From contig OX335655.1 in assembly GCA_946894095.1 (NCBI GenBank), positions 3,906,001-3,970,000 on the forward strand: a stretch of DNA of 64,000 nucleotides, given 5' to 3'. Of this stretch, positions 46,801 to 56,900 are shown one piece after another; within the stretch, counting starts at the first letter, position 1, and the number at the start of each line of letters is the position of its first letter. The notes beneath the pieces are model-generated. The model did not search any database, had not been told where the DNA came from, and saw nothing but the letters and a program-made list of their open reading frames with translations. The position numbers and the translations under genes were made by a program. This stretch comes from Incurvaria masculella. Its lineage: Eukaryota; Arthropoda; Insecta; Lepidoptera; Incurvariidae.

Positions 46801-49800
46801 CCAGTCGTTTCGTCTGAAATCGTATAGATTTTGGACGGAAATAGAAACAAATTTGAGATCTCTTTCTATCATGCTGAAGTGAACCACAGAGTAAAAGGGA
46901 ATTAGGAATTCCTAATCTTTCCAGTGTATACAAATGAGAGGAAACGACTGTACTTAACGTAGCACCCGTATTTGCGTGCATTAAAATGTCTATTTTCATG
47001 TTTTCAAGTACTTGAAAACCTTAATTAAACGTTTTACAGGGTAATCTCAATTCATACAAACGGTGTACAGTACAAGCCAAACTTATATGCGGCTCGCGCG
47101 TACAAAAAACCCTCTGGCATAGAATACACGCGGGAATTTGGTGCCAACTGTGCTATGTCTATAGAGGAATCGAAATAGGTGTGATGTGATCGTATACCGT
47201 ATGGCGCTCTATCATATCTGCGTTCTTTGGGGAAGCAGCGTTATGGTATGTACCAGTGTAAGCATGCTTGTTCAATTCTTGCGAAGGTCCTGATGTTGCA
47301 TCAAGTTTCTTTGGAAATTTACTTTTAATGGAACGATCACGCTGGGTTCTAGACGCAGGTATTACTGAATCGTATACTGTTTACCACTTCTCGGCCAGAG
47401 CTTTGAATAGGTCGCCGCCTCCAGCGAGCGCGGCGAGCAAGGCGCCATCTTGCGAGAGGTGCGCGAACACGCGGCACTCCACGTGCTGGAAGTCCGCGGC
47501 CAGCAACGCGTATCCAGCGCGCGCCACGTACACGGAGCGAAGCTGCAGCGCCTGGCGCGCTGTGAAGCGTTTGCACTCGGTTTTTGGAGTTACGGCGCGT
47601 TTGGGGAAACAGGAGTGCATATTTTTCGTTTGTATTTAACGAAGTGTTGCGCGCCGATGCATCAAATCATTTATTTGAATATAGAATGCGCCCCCACCCC
47701 CGCCGTCTATTGGTCGTTTGACTCCACGACCTCCGTGTTTGACTCTATAGAGCATGCTATAAACCGCGCGCGAATGAGCTCTAAAAATGCGTTCGTCAAA
47801 TCAGTTCCCATTCCCACGAACCCTCCAATACGTCTGTGACTATGTTTGAATGTGGCATGTCCGTTAGTTTTTGAAAATTAGAGACAGCGGGTCTGGGATG
47901 GCATATCTCTCTCCTTTTTATCTATCGTCTAAATGATAGCTCGCACAAAAATAAAAATGTATTAACCTTCATTCTCATCCAGAGGATATAAGTTGATTTG
48001 AAATGGAAGTTTCGGTATAGCTTGGAGATTTGGATTATTGCATGCTATTCTCCCTGTTGCAGCCGCTGTTTGCAACCTATTGGATAAAAATAACTAGATT
48101 TAAATATTATTGCCTTAAATCCTAGCACCCTAGTTAGTTACGCTTGTAATTTGGTCGGGTCTTGCAGTATCATCACTCAAACGGGGCGAAATCAGAAATA
48201 TGAAGAAAACGAAAGATCACAATTACCAATTGCCTCGAACAACACCGTCGCGCACGTGGTGAGTGATGCCGGTTACGAAGGTGGCCAGAGCCTTGTGAAG
48301 GTGTCGGTACTCAAGCACCAGCATAGGCAGCGGGTGGCTGTCAGCGAGGCTCTTCAACTGAGCGTTAACATACATATAAATACATTATTTGCTATTTCTG
48401 CCTTTCCAATATAATCGCAAGAGAAACGCTCTGCTATAATTGTTGAGCTACAGAACATCGACCAGTTTTCATGTTTCCCCAGCGCCTGCTTTGTATTGAC
48501 CAGAAACAATTCATGTCAAAGTATTGACGGACCAGAAAATGTATTTCAGGAGAACGTGCCAGTCGAGCAGAGCGGCGGGTAGACAGTAACATTTTTTTTT
48601 TTTTATGCGACCTGACATGGATGGCTAATACCACACAACTACCGTTATGATATTAGCCCAATACACCACATTCCCGAAGGAATTAGGTACCATGCCAGGA
48701 CCTTCCCTTTATGAGCACGGCTACATTGAACTGGATGGAAAACACGGACAATTTTTCATTGCCGCTTCGACCATTTTTTCATCCAATGCGATGGTACCAA
48801 CCCGGGCGGGCTTAAACCCTACCACCTAGTAGGGGAAGGGGACCTACAGTTTTACATGGATTCCGAACCATGGAGCAGCTCGCATTCGTGACGAAAATGC
48901 ACTTATCGAACTCTGAAAGAGAAAGACAGTGGTGCAAGTCGGTATTGAATCCGGGCCTCTGGTACGCTAGGCCAGTCCCCGCGCCACTAGACTACGAGCC
49001 GCTCAAAAACATGCATTCGTCGCGAATGGAATCGCGTTCTCCTGAAGATAGAGCCCGTGTGAGTTCCGAAACGTCGAGAAAAACGCCCTGCTCCGCGCGG
49101 TAAGCCGCCAAATTAAATATTACAGTTATATCCTGCTTAAGGTGGCCCAACCCGCTCATCTCCCCATACAAAAGGGGAAAGAAGATCACGCCTATATTTC
49201 TTGTCAGAGATCCAAAATTTTGCTCAAAATAGCTTTATTTGATTGAACTAGATGTCTGATGACCATTGGCATTGTAAAATTGTGTTTGGTTTCCAAGTTA
49301 TAACGTCCGAAAGTTCGGATTTTTCGCGCGATTTATACAATAACTTTGGAGGTGGATTACGCAATGATAAAGTAAGAACATCTTTAAAATATTAGTCATC
49401 AGACATAGCTTATTTAATGAAGATTTATAATCTATTTGGTTTTTGTTAGATTTTTGACTACAGCGGTCGTGGTTTACTTTTAGCTATAAGTCGTTTTGAA
49501 ATTAAAATTTTCGTAAATCTTACCAAATCATACACTATGCACATTGTCTTTTTTGTGGACAGGTTGCATCTTCCTCATCACGGAGCCTGTCTTATTCTTA
49601 GAAACAGAGAAGGTCACAGAGAGCAACAGCACGGTTTTGTACCATGCCCGCAAATGAGTTGAGGCCGCCGGGTTGGGCCACCTTAAGTTTTGAAATAGTA
49701 ATGTGATGCACGGACGTTCACTCTGAAACCGGTACACCGGAAATAGAGACAACTTCGAGATCTCATTCTGTCATTTTGACGTAAACCATAGAGTAAAAGA

Positions 49801-52800
49801 GACTAACGTCAGGAGACGTTGATTTTGATTTTTTGTCCTTACGTGCACTTGGCCCTAAGCCCCGATTGCACGAAGAGACGGCTGAGTTAATCAATGTTCA
49901 AACACGTCAATTTTAGTGAACCGCATAGAGTTCCTTCCATACTGTCCACACAAAGTGACGTGGAAACGTCAAAAGGAAAGGACGAAAAATCAAAATCAAC
50001 GTCAATCAAATCAGCGTATGATTAAACACGTCACTTTGTATGGACATTATAGAAGGAATTCCATGCGGTTCGCTAAAAGTGACGTGTTTGAACATTGATT
50101 AACTCGGCCGTCTCTTCGTGCAATCGGGGCTTAGACATTGTTTCTCTTTCCAGTGTTCACGTTTGAGCTCAGTTCAAATTTTTTATGTGTTGTTAGGACC
50201 AGTAATTTGCAGCTTTAATTAACCTAACGATTAACTATCTATCCTGCATGTGTGGCGGGCTTAGAAGGTAGAGAGAAGAATAAAGAAGGCAATTCCAATA
50301 GAGTGGCGACCAAGTATGGCCGCTAAAGTTATATATAACCAAAGATTTAGATCTCTGTATATAATATTTGGATAACAAGCGAGCACAGTTTTAGCGATGT
50401 TTTGTGCATGTTTGCAATGTAATATCAGTTTCTCTGTATTAGGTCTTCCCGGTTCCGTGTACCCCGGTGCAAATAACAATATTAAAAACCTTACCATTGC
50501 CTCCGAAGTTGACTTGACTCCTGAACAAAAAGTCTCCTTTATTTTGATATTACTTTTGCTATCTAACTTTAGATCGTCATATATGATAGATCGAAGCTGA
50601 AGTGGAGAGTTTATTTGAAATACTTTTCCTGCAGATTTATAGCACTCTTGCTCCACAGTCTTCATTTTCTGCAAGATTAACTCTTTCAGCTTGTCTAAGC
50701 CGACTGTATCGACTTTTAAGCCTCTCATTTCTAACCCTGAAAGTATATTAACGATATCCAATGGTTTCTGGAAAATATTCGGACTTTATACAGCGATATT
50801 TACACGCAACTACTACCTAATAACACTAATAACGAAAACTGGCTCTATTACAGACCTGCTAAGATTGGTAATAGTTTCATTTCCATGGTGGTAAATATTT
50901 TCCAAAGCGATCTCTCTTCCAAAATTGTCTTTATTTCTACCATACAATCATTTAAAATATTCATATACCAAGCGGCCTTCTGTAAGTGACATTCTGTAGA
51001 TACAGTGAATTCTGGTACATAATTTATGGCATTTTGGACTTCCGAAAATGATTGGGGGGGTTTGTCAGGCTCCATTAAAAAACTGGCCACCTGAAAAACA
51101 GCGAAAAGTGGACTGCACACTCAATGGTTTTACTTCTATGTAGCTTTTACTGATTTTCATTGTTATTTCCAACAATATCTTTAATACAATGTAGTAGGCA
51201 GTATCAAAACGTGGGTTTCACCCACAGAAATCCCTGGATGTAAAATTAAGTTTGTTTGTGCTTCCTGACGTCATTCCCTTACCGTTCAGTAACCAATGCG
51301 AGATGGATGAAAACATTCGCCAAATGAGGGGGCCCTTTGAGGTAAAGGGAGTTCGAGTTCGGTTCTAAATATCAACTCACTTTTATAAAAAGGTCATGTT
51401 TCCCCACTTCTTCGTCATTTTATTTGGTAAAAATTTTGTTTGTCCTATGAATAGGTTGGAAGGTAAAGTAAAAGTTAATTCACTCCCGAATTCGAAATCA
51501 TTTTTACCTGAATGGGCCCCAGTTCCCAAGTACCCACCGATTAAAACAGTTTACGTTTACGTGTGATTAGGTAGGTAGATACACATTTTTCAATATTCAG
51601 GATGACAGATACTCGTGAGAGAATTTCTCGTATTCGCTCCACGCTGCGCACTAGATGGCACATATCCTCCCTTTTCTTGATCTAAAGTTTCCACCAACAA
51701 GAGTAGAGGGAGAATACATAATTACATGGGTTCCAAATTCATCGTGTAAATTGTACGTTTAAAACTCAGGGAAATAATGATTTGCACACCCTCAGAATCG
51801 AAGGCACTCAACCACTAAAATCGCGCGGCCATACGACAGTTTCATAAAGGATTCGTTAGTGTAAATAACTAAAATAGAATCGATTTACCTTAACGTCAAG
51901 GAATCGAGAGGGAATTTCATTTGGATGTCTTCTTAAGCAATCAGCAGCGAAAATTAGTATTGCCTTTGCATCGTAGCAAATTTTGTTAGTGTGTGACATC
52001 AGCACTTTATATAACATTTGGCTAAAATTGTAAACATATAATTTTAGGATTAAAATAAGTATGGGGAACGTGATAGGGAACACTGTAAATAAAAATAATA
52101 TCTTCCCATTCACTCCAAGGGCGCTTTCACAGGAATAGGGATCTCTTATTTGTCTCAGATATCTTCGTATCTCGGATTCCTCAAAAATACCTGATTTGGC
52201 GATGCTCGATTATTTTTGTCTGCGATAGGTAATAGAATTCGTCATCGTTAAAACCAATAACTATCCCAGTAGAAACACAATCTTCTTCAGTATGCTGGCA
52301 GTTGAGTTGACTGAATTCATTTCTAAAAACAGACTCAGTTTGTATCTATATTATTATTTATGTATTAAGTTTCATTTAGAACATGTCACTTGCATAAATC
52401 AAAGAGAGAGCAAAAGTTTACTTACTCGTAAATAAGATTCAAAGTAATCGCGTGATCGGAATGATCAAGGTGTCGGTAAATATTGTCTTCATTAATACGA
52501 ATAATTTTATAAACAACGTCCTTTAACGGTATTTGCGACTTTATGGGAGCGACGAATTTAAGTTTCTTGTTTTTCACTTTATCGTCTCCCACAAGATTGT
52601 TTTTATCCACCGTATTTCTCAGAGGTTTTATGTTTACATGAGTTTGCTCTTTTTCTGAATTTCGTTTGGGTCCTTCCATTGACTCAATTTGTATCGATAG
52701 GTTATTTTCATTATTTAGACGTTCCGATGCTGCACTAATCGCCTTAATTTCTTCAGTTGAAATTATTTTACAACACGATGGTGTATAACTTGTCGGTGCT

Positions 52801-53712
52801 TGTCTACCGCTAATTATAAATTTGCTTGGATCCACAGTATGTGAATACTTAAGAATGCCTTTTTCATTAACCAGTCGTGATTGAACTGTTTTAGCATCGC
52901 TGTACGAAGGTAAAGTTTTATTTATAATTGATGGTTCAACGTCCATGTTGTTCCCTTGCTCGTTTACAAATACTTCTGTATTAAAGCTTTCCAACCATTC
53001 TTTAACTGTTGTGGTTGATGGCTTTTGGCGAAAACTCTTGAAGTCGCCATTTGCTGAAGTTAATTTAGTCTTTTCGCATGGCTTCAACTTTTTTTTCGGG
53101 ACGTGTTCTGTTATTTTCTTTTGCTTGTACTTTTTCTTAGGTACAGCTTCAGCGCTGATCTCAATTTGTAATGACGATTTATGGATATCTCTTTTTGAAA
53201 CTTTACTTCCCTTAGATTTTGTTAACATTTTCGATGTTGACATTTCTTTAGATTGATTAGCTTTCTTAGTACCTTCACGTTGAATTTTAAAATTGTCTTG
53301 GTCTGCAAACAATGTCTGGCTATCAAACATATATTCCCAATCGATATAGTTTGAGTTTAAATTGCGGTACGATGCAATATCACTCACTGGCTGTGTTTTT
53401 TTGGGTATATTTGGGTATAATATTAAATTCTCAAGTGTTCGTGGTATACTGTTAATGCCGTCTATTTCTCTCTGAATTAACAAATGATCTTCTATGCTGC
53501 TTGAATTATGAACAGTGGGTTTTTTGTCGGTTTCCTTATCGATGCTAAGAATATGTGCAACTCTAGGAATAAAATTACTTTCATTTATTTTTTTCTTTGT
53601 TGTTGTTATTTGTGGTTGTGAAATTCTTTCATAATTATGTATGTTTGGTGTATTCTGCGGAACATCGCAAATATTATAATCCGGTGCACACCTTCCGTCA
53701 TATTCATTGCAG
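40896..53712 (-). CDS. POLN: Family-A DNA polymerase, POLN-like, copy 1 (5' end lacking)
   Basis: Exons in coding order: 52426-53712, 51889-52021, 50856-51090, 50495-50736, 48227-48357, 47967-48076, 47385-47559, 45990-46144, 45034-45207, 42954-43094, 40896-41005 (stop 40896-40898). All phases agree and give 963 residues after the missing first exon. Residues 1-429 are lysine-rich and look disordered. About 450-560 is a decayed exonuclease-like domain (KICYDAKAIL, VASFLMEPDKPP). Then INSPLQLRSIIYDDLKL, HPLPMLVLEYRHLHKALATF, ATGRIACNNPNLQAIP, motif A AADFQHVECR, O-helix DRERTKRMVYASMYGAG, AERQAVNFMIQGSAADLCKA, motif C QIHDELVWE and the end VAVSAGANWADMYPC. Close to vertebrate POLN (translesion/crosslink repair polymerase) and lacking the POLQ insertion before motif C. 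Its 5' exon and promoter are cut off by the duplication joint at 53882, so expression is doubtful. Confidence 0.87.
41187..42319. mobile_element. Composite inverted-repeat element in the last POLN intron
   Basis: The ends GTATGTATAATCGACCGTGA/AGCAAGAACACATTAATTAA and CTTAACTAATGTGTCCTTGC/TTCACGGTCGAGTATACATAC are inverted. Inside, GGAGGATAGAGGGAGAGAGG (41272) faces TCTCCTCTCTACCTCTATCC (41970). A single-sided relative is near 21840 and 23360. No coding sequence found. It may be nested insertions rather than one element. Confidence 0.5.
42001..42220 (-). mobile_element. tRNA-like SINE, second family
   Basis: On the minus strand GGTGGCAAAATTGGTAAACG (box-A-like) and GCTGGTTCGGGTCCAGAC (box B GGTTCGGGTCC). 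Homologous to 23051-23240 over about 200 bp. Not a tRNA gene, as the cloverleaf is not preserved. Confidence 0.6.
42590..42911. mobile_element. MITE with about 40-bp inverted ends, next to a POLN splice donor
   Basis: GCTCCCTATACAAACGTAGT/TTACTAACTAATTGAAAACC faces GGTTTTCAAATGATTAGTAA/ACTACGTTTGTATGGGGAGC. An inner pair ATCTGTGTCTGCATG and GCAGACACAGAT is also present. It ends 42 bp from the exon 42954-43094. Confidence 0.75.
43259..43811. mobile_element. TTAA-flanked MITE (copy 4)
   Basis: TTAAGGCGGGCCATCCCGC to GGGGTTGGGCCACTTTAA. The ends are slightly diverged; interior as in the other copies. Confidence 0.8.
43923..44068. mobile_element. MITE, AGTCGTTTC family
   Basis: TACAGTCGTTACTTATCAAA to TCAGACGAAACGACTGTA, with TATACACTGGAAAGAGAAGG and GAGATCTCAAATTTGTCTCT inside. 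The single base difference between the two 13-kb copies lies here (43957). Confidence 0.65.
44441..44622. mobile_element. Partial MITE, CAGGAATC family
   Basis: Shares ATTAATCAGGAATCAGGAAT, GATTTTCTTGATGAAAATAT and CGCTTTGAAAATCGCTATGA with 45568-45788. The right end is missing. Confidence 0.6.
45568..45788. mobile_element. 221-bp MITE with inverted ends
   Basis: GCAGGCTTATTTCTGGAATT/CCGTAATCAGGAATC faces GATTCCCGATTACGGAATTC/CAGGAATAGGCCTGC. The inner GCGTTTAATGCGGTTTTC is part of a second stem. Confidence 0.75.
45801..45960. mobile_element. MITE, GGGCCGAGTGCACGAA family
   Basis: AGGGCCGAGTGCACGAAAGG to TCTTCGTGCAATCGGGGC, directly next to the POLN exon 45990-46144. Confidence 0.7.
46299..46459. 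mobile_element. MITE, GGGCCGAGTGCACGAA family
   Basis: AGGGCCGAGTACACGAAAGG to TCTTCGTGCAATCGGGGCTT; same interior CACGTCACTTTGTATGGACA. Confidence 0.7.
46720..46953. mobile_element. MITE, AGTCGTTTC family, rearranged
   Basis: ACAGTCGTTTACTCTCAATT to GAGGAAACGACTGTAC. It contains both orientations of TATACACTGAAAAGAGAAGG and TCTTTCCAGTGTATAC, so it looks like two fused copies. Confidence 0.6.
48592..49005 (-). mobile_element. tRNA-like SINE, full-length representative
   Basis: On the minus strand: head GAGCGGCTCGTAGTCTAGTG at 49005, box-B-like GGATTCAATACC, body of about 330 bp, and a 14-base A tail at 48592-48605. This layout (tRNA-like promoter, body, poly-A) defines a SINE. The many fragments elsewhere in the window can be aligned to it. 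It lies in a POLN intron and is present in both 13-kb copies. Confidence 0.8.
49137..49686. mobile_element. TTAA-flanked MITE (copy 5)
   Basis: TTAAGGTGGCCCAACCCGC to GCCGGGTTGGGCCACCTTAA, with TTAA on both sides; the best preserved ends of the family. Confidence 0.85.
49800..50133. mobile_element. Two MITEs of the GGGCCGAGTGCACGAA family, inverted and nested
   Basis: CTAAGCCCCGATTGCACGAA at about 49855 faces TTCGTGCAATCGGGGCTTAG ending at 50134. The interior includes both orientations of the GTGACGTG and AAAATCAACGTCAA blocks, and a further half copy lies at 49800-49858. Confidence 0.65.
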
Positions 53713-53819
53713 CTGAAAAATATCAACAGCAATAAGTATAATAATAATATGTAATTGATATATATTTTTATTAATTATAATCTTCTGTAACAGAGTTATT
53801 TTCGTGCGTAATCAATTAA

Positions 53820-53881
53820 AAAAAAGTTATGCAAATAAATGAAATAATTACCACTGATTCAAAGATATATTTTGTAGTCTT
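53820..53881 (-). other. Possible truncated upstream POLN exon at the duplication joint
   Basis: On the minus strand 53881 to 53853 reads an open frame (RLQNISLNQ) ending at CAGTG followed by GTAATT, a plausible donor. Joined to the acceptor at 53713 (TTTTTCAG) it keeps the frame into CNEYDGRCAPDY. The 5' part of such an exon would be cut off at the joint (53882). This is only a frame and splice-site argument. Confidence 0.3.
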
Positions 53882-53901
53882 GTGCGTAGGGACTAGTGAC
53901 G

Positions 53902-56900
53902 TCAGCAAGGGTACATGTCGGCCCAATTGGCGCCAGCGGACACAGCCACAGGTAACTTTATATCCATCCCACACGCAATACCGCACGATTCCATCGCAGC
54001 CTTCACTAGATCTACGGACAAAATATTGTTTCATTAGTACATTGGCTAATGAACGTCTGATATTGTACCCAGTCAACCGCTGGGAATCCTGAATGCCAGA
54101 CGAGCGAAATGGCACCCGGCCATGTTTATTTTTAAGCACATTTACTTTTTTCATATTAAGCAGGTACGTCGCTTATTCCAAGGAATGTGATATGTATGTA
54201 TAATCGACCGTGAAGCAAGAACACATTAATTAAAGAAAGAGCCCTGCAAAAAGAATTGCTTCAGGAATATACTGCCCACGGAGGATAGAGGGAGAGAGGA
54301 GATGTTTTTAACTCATATAACTAAGGATCGCAGCGTGACACTGTGCGGGGAAGCGGGGGGAAAATCGCTTCATGGTGGGGTCATGCACCGCCCATTTTTG
54401 CGAAATGCATCTACCAGAAGAATCGATATTCTGGTAGCAGCTATTCCGAGAGCTATTCTTAGTGGTTACAAGATTACAACTAGATGGCGCCTTTATTTCT
54501 AAGTGTTTTTTTCTATTAAAACACCTTAGAAATTTAAATCTATGCCTTCGCGCGGATTAAAATAATTTTAATTTAAAAATGTCATTAAAATTTGCATCAT
54601 GAGATCAACATTTCTTACCGTAAAACGAAAATAATTGCACGCCATCTATCGGCACATAGCAAGAGCGATACATCGATACAATGCTCGAATATTGACTCAA
54701 ATTATAAAATATGAGGTGTTTTACTGACAAATAAAACGTAATTCCACCTACAAACTTTAGATTATTTTGCCCTGTGTAATGTTTGTAACATTTTACATAA
54801 AATCTCATCGTGTAATCGACTGTTCGCCGAAAATTGCTCCGCAGACCATAATATTGTCCCACAACCTAACACCGCCAGCGCCATGTCGCGAATGTCCCTA
54901 AGCCACGCCTTCTTTATCACGTGGGCTGTGACTTAGCGACCCACTTGGTGGACACAGACCCAGTTTTTAGACCATCTCCTCTCTACCTCTATCCTCCGTG
55001 ATACTGCCAGTCTGGACCCGAACCAGCAAAACATATCGTTCGCGGGTATTGCGTTTACCAATTTTGCCACCTGCTGTATACCCGTAATTTGTAATTCTCC
55101 CACAGTCCCTCCTCCCGTAATCAATACCTCCTACTAACACAGTGCTTAAGATTATACCGACACACATTTATTTAACTCTTCATTTGCGTTGCGGACATCG
55201 ACTGCAAAGATTCATTCAAACATTAGGAGAATTCCAAATTCAATTAGTTAATTAGTTAAAGAAAGAGCCCAATAGCCTCTTTCCTTAACTAATGTGTCCT
55301 TGCTTCACGGTCGAGTATACATACAACGGTGAAACAGTATTGAATAAGGGCAAACTCTTTGTTGATCTTCGCAAGTTCTCGAAGTCTCTGTTGCTCGACT
55401 ACTTTGAACTGGCTGGAATAAACGGTCATTTTTCATTGCCGCTTCGACCATCGTTCATTCAATGCCTGGTAAGGAACGTGGAACCCAGCCGCGCTTAGAG
55501 CTGCTTCACCCAGCTTGTCGAACCGCAAGGGCGTCTCGCCACTGGAATACCTACCGAGGCTCCTTAAGGTGGGCCCTTAAGCATCGGAATATTACGCTCC
55601 CTATACAAACGTAGTTTACTAACTAATTGAAAACCACTGTTCCAATTAACTTCATATTTGGTATCTAATATCAAGCAACAAATATCTGTGTCTGCATGCT
55701 TTTGTTTTATCGGTATATGTATCCTGGGTCAAACCACAGGGAAAACCAAATTTGTATGGGGATATTCTTTTTGCTTTAATTTCATTCAGCTTAGGTTTTT
55801 CAAAAAACCAACACGTGCAGACACAGATATTGGTGGCCTGATATTAGATAATAAATAACAATTAAATTGGATTAGTTGGTTTTCAAATGATTAGTAAACT
55901 ACGTTTGTATGGGGAGCATAGCTAACGGGCCATTCTTAATCGAAGTATACGAAGCTCACCCCGGATGGTGCTCAGTTGACTCTCCCAAACGAGCTCGTCG
56001 TGTATCTGTAGCACCAGATGACAGTCGGCGGGCGGTGTCGCCGTGCGCAGGCTGCGATCGGTCGATATCATGGCCGCCTTGCACAGGTCGGCTGCCGAGC
56101 CTGACGTCAGTCGTTGTATCAACTTACAGCATGCACCAAGAACGTTACCGAGGAATGAATACGAGACACGCCTGACGAATATTTCATCAGCTGTATTCAG
56201 AGAGCACCTTAGTACGAGATTAGCACCGGCCTATCATGAAAAAAACCGGTTTAGTCCGGAGGATTTAAGGCGGGCCATCCCGCTCAACTCCCCATACAAA
56301 CGGGGAAAGAAGATGACGCCCATATTTCTTGTTAGAGATCCCAAATTATGCTCAAAATAGCTTCATTTGATCAAACTACTAGATGTCTGATGACCGTTGG
56401 CATGGTAAAATGGTGTTTGGTTTCTAGTTATAAGGTTCGAAAGTTCGAAATTTTCGCGCGTTTTATACAAAAACTTTGGAGGTGGATTACGCAATGATAA
56501 AGTAAGAACAACTTAAAAAGATTAGTCATCAGACATAGCTTATTTAATCAAGATTTATAATCTATTTGGTTTTTGTTAGATTTTCGACTTCAGCAGTCGT
56601 GGTTTACTTTTAGCTATAGGTCGTTTGGTAATTTAAATTTTCGTAAATCTTACCAAATCATACACTATGCACATTGTCTTTTTTGTGGACATGTTGCATC
56701 TTCCTCATCACGGAGCCTGTCTTATTCTTTGAAACAGAGAAGGTCCCAGAACGCAACAGCACGGTTTTGTACCGTGCCCGCGAATGAGTTAGTCCCGCCG
56801 GGGTTGGGCCACTTTAAGTTAGACCGCCCTCTCTGAATACGACAGCTTATCATGAGCCCATGTAGTGATGTTGACTACACGCGACTAGCTGGACAGTGCC

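Larger units (their letters stand above)
40876..53881. repeat. 13,006-bp tandem duplication, copy 1
   Basis: Every position from 40876 on recurs 13,006 bp later, from 53882 up to the window end (which equals 50994 in copy 1). The left edge GTGCGTAGGGACTAGTGACG is preceded by GTCGGAC in copy 1 and by TAGTCTT in copy 2. I noticed one difference, A at 43957 versus T at 56963. The unit starts 20 bp beyond the polymerase stop codon and ends upstream of its large N-terminal exon. If it is a simple tandem unit, copy 2 would end near 66887, outside the window. Confidence 0.9.

Noticed and set aside
47349..47620. Longer minus-strand frames around the motif A exon and antisense frames
   Set aside because: Only the exon 47385-47559 keeps phase with its neighbours; the longer frames extend into intron or read another frame of GC-rich exon sequence.
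48930..49005. tRNA gene on the minus strand
   Set aside because: Same reasoning: promoter boxes belong to a SINE with a poly-A tail and several copies.
52945..53256. 103-codon open frame on the plus strand
   Set aside because: Antisense shadow of the lysine-rich POLN exon; hydrophobic content results from reading AAA/AAG codons in reverse.
40896..53712. Identification as DNA polymerase theta (POLQ/mus308)
   Set aside because: No helicase domain is visible, the sequence between GSAADLCK and QIHDE lacks the POLQ insertion, and the motifs match POLN more closely (AERQAVNF, GSAADLC, VYGAG-type O-helix). A helicase further right outside the window cannot be excluded.
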